7,030 nt of DNA from CAZKFN01 sp964552035. GTDB taxonomy: Bacteria > Bacteroidota > Bacteroidia > Flavobacteriales_E > Vicingaceae. Of the stretch, positions 5,395 through 7,030 are shown in pieces. The stretch is from the NCBI GenBank assembly GCA_964552035.1, contig CAZKFN010000101.1, positions 1 to 7,030 on the forward strand, read 5' to 3'. The notes under the pieces were generated by a model. The model saw only the letters and a list, made by a program, of their open reading frames with translations, had not been told where the DNA came from and ran no database searches. The position numbers and the translations under genes were made by a program. The stretch's first letter is position 1; each line of letters opens with the position of its first letter.

Positions 5395-7030
5395 TTAAAG
5401 TACTTTAAAGTTTACAGGCGATAAAGTACGTGTAGAGCCGTCGGGCATTTTTACACGAACATCTTCAAAGAAAATTTTTGAGTTTCTAGATAAACCTTGG
5501 AACCTTTGTTTTACTTCAGGAGTAAACCTATTACCATTCACTTTCATTTCAGCGATTAGTCCATTATCCTGAACATAAGAGAAAGTAAAAGAACTAACGG
5601 TAACATTTACATCAAAAACAAAATCCTCAAGATCTGCACGTATACCAGACACAGATGTTAATGCAGCTTTTCTGATAGTTCCAGAAGCTTGACCACCAAT
5701 TTTGGCAACAGGAGTTGGAACTTGTTTTACTCTAAACTCCATGCTTCCCATGGTCTGCGTGCTTCCATCAACGTTTGCAGAAACATTAACCGTTGCATTA
5801 CCCATTTTACCTGGCTTTACTATCCAACCATCTGCAGACTTAGTAATAGTTCCATTAGTAATAGAAGCATGAATTTGATCTTTAGCCACACCTGGTGCAG
5901 AAATATCCACAGGATTATCAAGTCCTAAATAGAATACATTCATTTTAGTAGCAGAAATCGTAGTACTTGGTCTAGCCACTTTATAATTTACATTAAAAGG
6001 ATAACTATTAATATCTCCAGAAGGAGCCTTATATTTAATTACTCCATGATAAGTAAAATCACCTTCATTTCTAGCAGGAATTCTAATAAAACCCTTTCCT
6101 TGTTCCACATATACTGGAATGGTATCTCCAGTAACTTCATTATTTAAGGAATCGTATCCTTGTCCTAAAAATACTTGTGGGCTTTTTGTACTATCAAAAG
6201 CAGCTAAAAATACATCTGCTTTAAAGGTATCCCCTTGAATAACATAGTTTGAAGGAGAAATAACAGCAGATTCTAATACATTAAACTTATACGATGCAGC
6301 ATCAACAGAAGAATATAGATACTTCACTAAATCTGATTCAGCATTTCTAATATCAGTTTGAATTTTTGTAAGCAAAGTTAAAACTGCTGCAGCTGGTACT
6401 CCGTAGAAGTTATATGATTCCCAGTTTGATTCTACACCAGAACCTTCTCGCCTATTGGAGAAATCAAATGTTTCATTAAGGCTGGTAATGTGTATATTAT
6501 CTTCTGGAAGCATAGCAATCAAATTATCTCTAAAATGGATAAGCTTATTTTTAAGCTCATTTGCTGAGAATTCATCTGTTCTAGGATTTGCAGGTTCAGC
6601 GCCAACCAATATGTTAGTAGGCCCAACATAGTTATCCTTTACTTTAACGTGTCGAATATCTAGTATTGTATCTTCGCCAAATTCATTTTTCCCTATAACA
6701 GATTCCCGCTCAATTCCAGGCTCAATTCTAAGTATAATTTCAGCTTTTATTAAATCGATATGATCAACTAATTCATCGGCTTCCTTTTGAACGCTTTGTG
6801 CTAATTCCCAGAAAGGTCCAACTTTTGCTGAATTTTCACTATAAGCTGCTTGAAATGAAGCATATTGATCTGCATTCTTTTCTTTAAAGTTATTTTTTGT
6901 CATCTCTAATCCCTCGTTTACTATCACAAAGGCATCTAGAATATCCTTAGAAACATTTAACGCTAAAAGCGCTGTCAGTACTAAGTACATCATTCCAATC
7001 ATCCTTTGTCGAGGAGACAGTTGCGACAAG
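5395..7030 (-). CDS. gldM: Type IX secretion / gliding motility motor protein GldM, 5' end at window edge
   Basis: This is an almost complete GldM: 544 residues are visible, against about 510-530 in characterised members. The N-terminus LSPRQRMIGMMYLVLTALL is a short cytoplasmic segment followed by the single transmembrane helix (about residues 10-26 as seen here). It retains the Arg (residue 7) and Tyr (residue 15) that line up with residues reported as important for the GldL-GldM proton-driven motor. The rest is periplasmic: an alpha-helical first domain (to about 250) and then beta-rich domains reaching toward the GldK/GldN ring, ending in PVNFKVL. GldM rotates or transmits force from the GldL motor to the outer-membrane complex. 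The first in-frame start codon visible is TTG at 7029-7027. Homologues have several more residues before the LSPRQ motif, so the real start probably lies just outside the window. The gene is co-transcribed with gldN. Confidence 0.95.
   Translation of the reverse strand, partial: LSQLSPRQRMIGMMYLVLTALLALNVSKDILDAFVIVNEGLEMTKNNFKEKNADQYASFQAAYSENSAKVGPFWELAQSVQKEADELVDHIDLIKAEIILRIEPGIERESVIGKNEFGEDTILDIRHVKVKDNYVGPTNILVGAEPANPRTDEFSANELKNKLIHFRDNLIAMLPEDNIHITSLNETFDFSNRREGSGVESNWESYNFYGVPAAAVLTLLTKIQTDIRNAESDLVKYLYSSVDAASYKFNVLESAVISPSNYVIQGDTFKADVFLAAFDSTKSPQVFLGQGYDSLNNEVTGDTIPVYVEQGKGFIRIPARNEGDFTYHGVIKYKAPSGDINSYPFNVNYKVARPSTTISATKMNVFYLGLDNPVDISAPGVAKDQIHASITNGTITKSADGWIVKPGKMGNATVNVSANVDGSTQTMGSMEFRVKQVPTPVAKIGGQASGTIRKAALTSVSGIRADLEDFVFDVNVTVSSFTFSYVQDNGLIAEMKVNGNRFTPEVKQRFQGLSRNSKIFFEDVRVKMPDGSTRTLSPVNFKVL

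Noticed and set aside
5689..5928. Plus-strand open frame inside gldM
   Set aside because: It is a shadow of the well-supported gldM reading frame. The sequence is rich in Asn, Ser, Arg and Ile without any recognisable domain.
7027..7029. TTG as the true start of gldM
   Set aside because: Homologues carry a few extra residues before the LSPRQ motif and usually begin with ATG. The frame continues to the window edge, so this is probably an internal Leu codon.

Overview
The window comes from a member of the Bacteroidota. It is AT-rich, its genes lack clear Shine-Dalgarno sequences, and it carries the distal part of a gldM-gldN locus, which encodes core parts of the type IX secretion / gliding machinery found only in that phylum. 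The GldM N-terminus (SPRQRMIGMMYLVLTALLAL) suggests a gliding or T9SS-bearing lineage near Marinilabiliales or Cytophagales. I cannot place it further.

Layout, left to right. (1) 1-1852, minus strand: an intact-frame ABC-F ATPase with two nucleotide-binding domains and a C-terminal coiled coil; it runs off the left edge. (2) 1902-2525, plus strand: a small alpha/beta-hydrolase of the phospholipase/carboxylesterase type with a complete Ser-Asp-His triad, divergent from the ABC-F gene across a 49-bp gap. (3) 2520-3818, minus strand: a DinF-like MATE antiporter whose stop codon overlaps the hydrolase stop codon. (4) About 3822-4435, minus strand: a degenerate group II intron of roughly 0.6 kb. 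It keeps recognisable RNA domains (5' domain I region, domain V and domain VI) and the first ~40 codons of its reverse transcriptase, but the rest of that protein has been deleted. Its apparent 3' end lies about 3 nt before the MATE start codon. (5) 4466-4492: a strong intrinsic terminator that ends the gld transcript. (6) 4512-5375 gldN and 5395-7030 gldM, minus strand, 19 nt apart and clearly one operon; gldM is cut by the right edge.

GldM (inner-membrane, periplasm-spanning motor subunit) and GldN (periplasmic ring component) act together in T9SS. The other genes look like ordinary housekeeping or accessory neighbours with no visible link to secretion. The most unusual element is the shrunken group II intron wedged between the gld terminator and the MATE start codon. 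It puts the whole near 5' leader of the MATE gene inside intron RNA. I see no sign of a wholly new multi-gene system.
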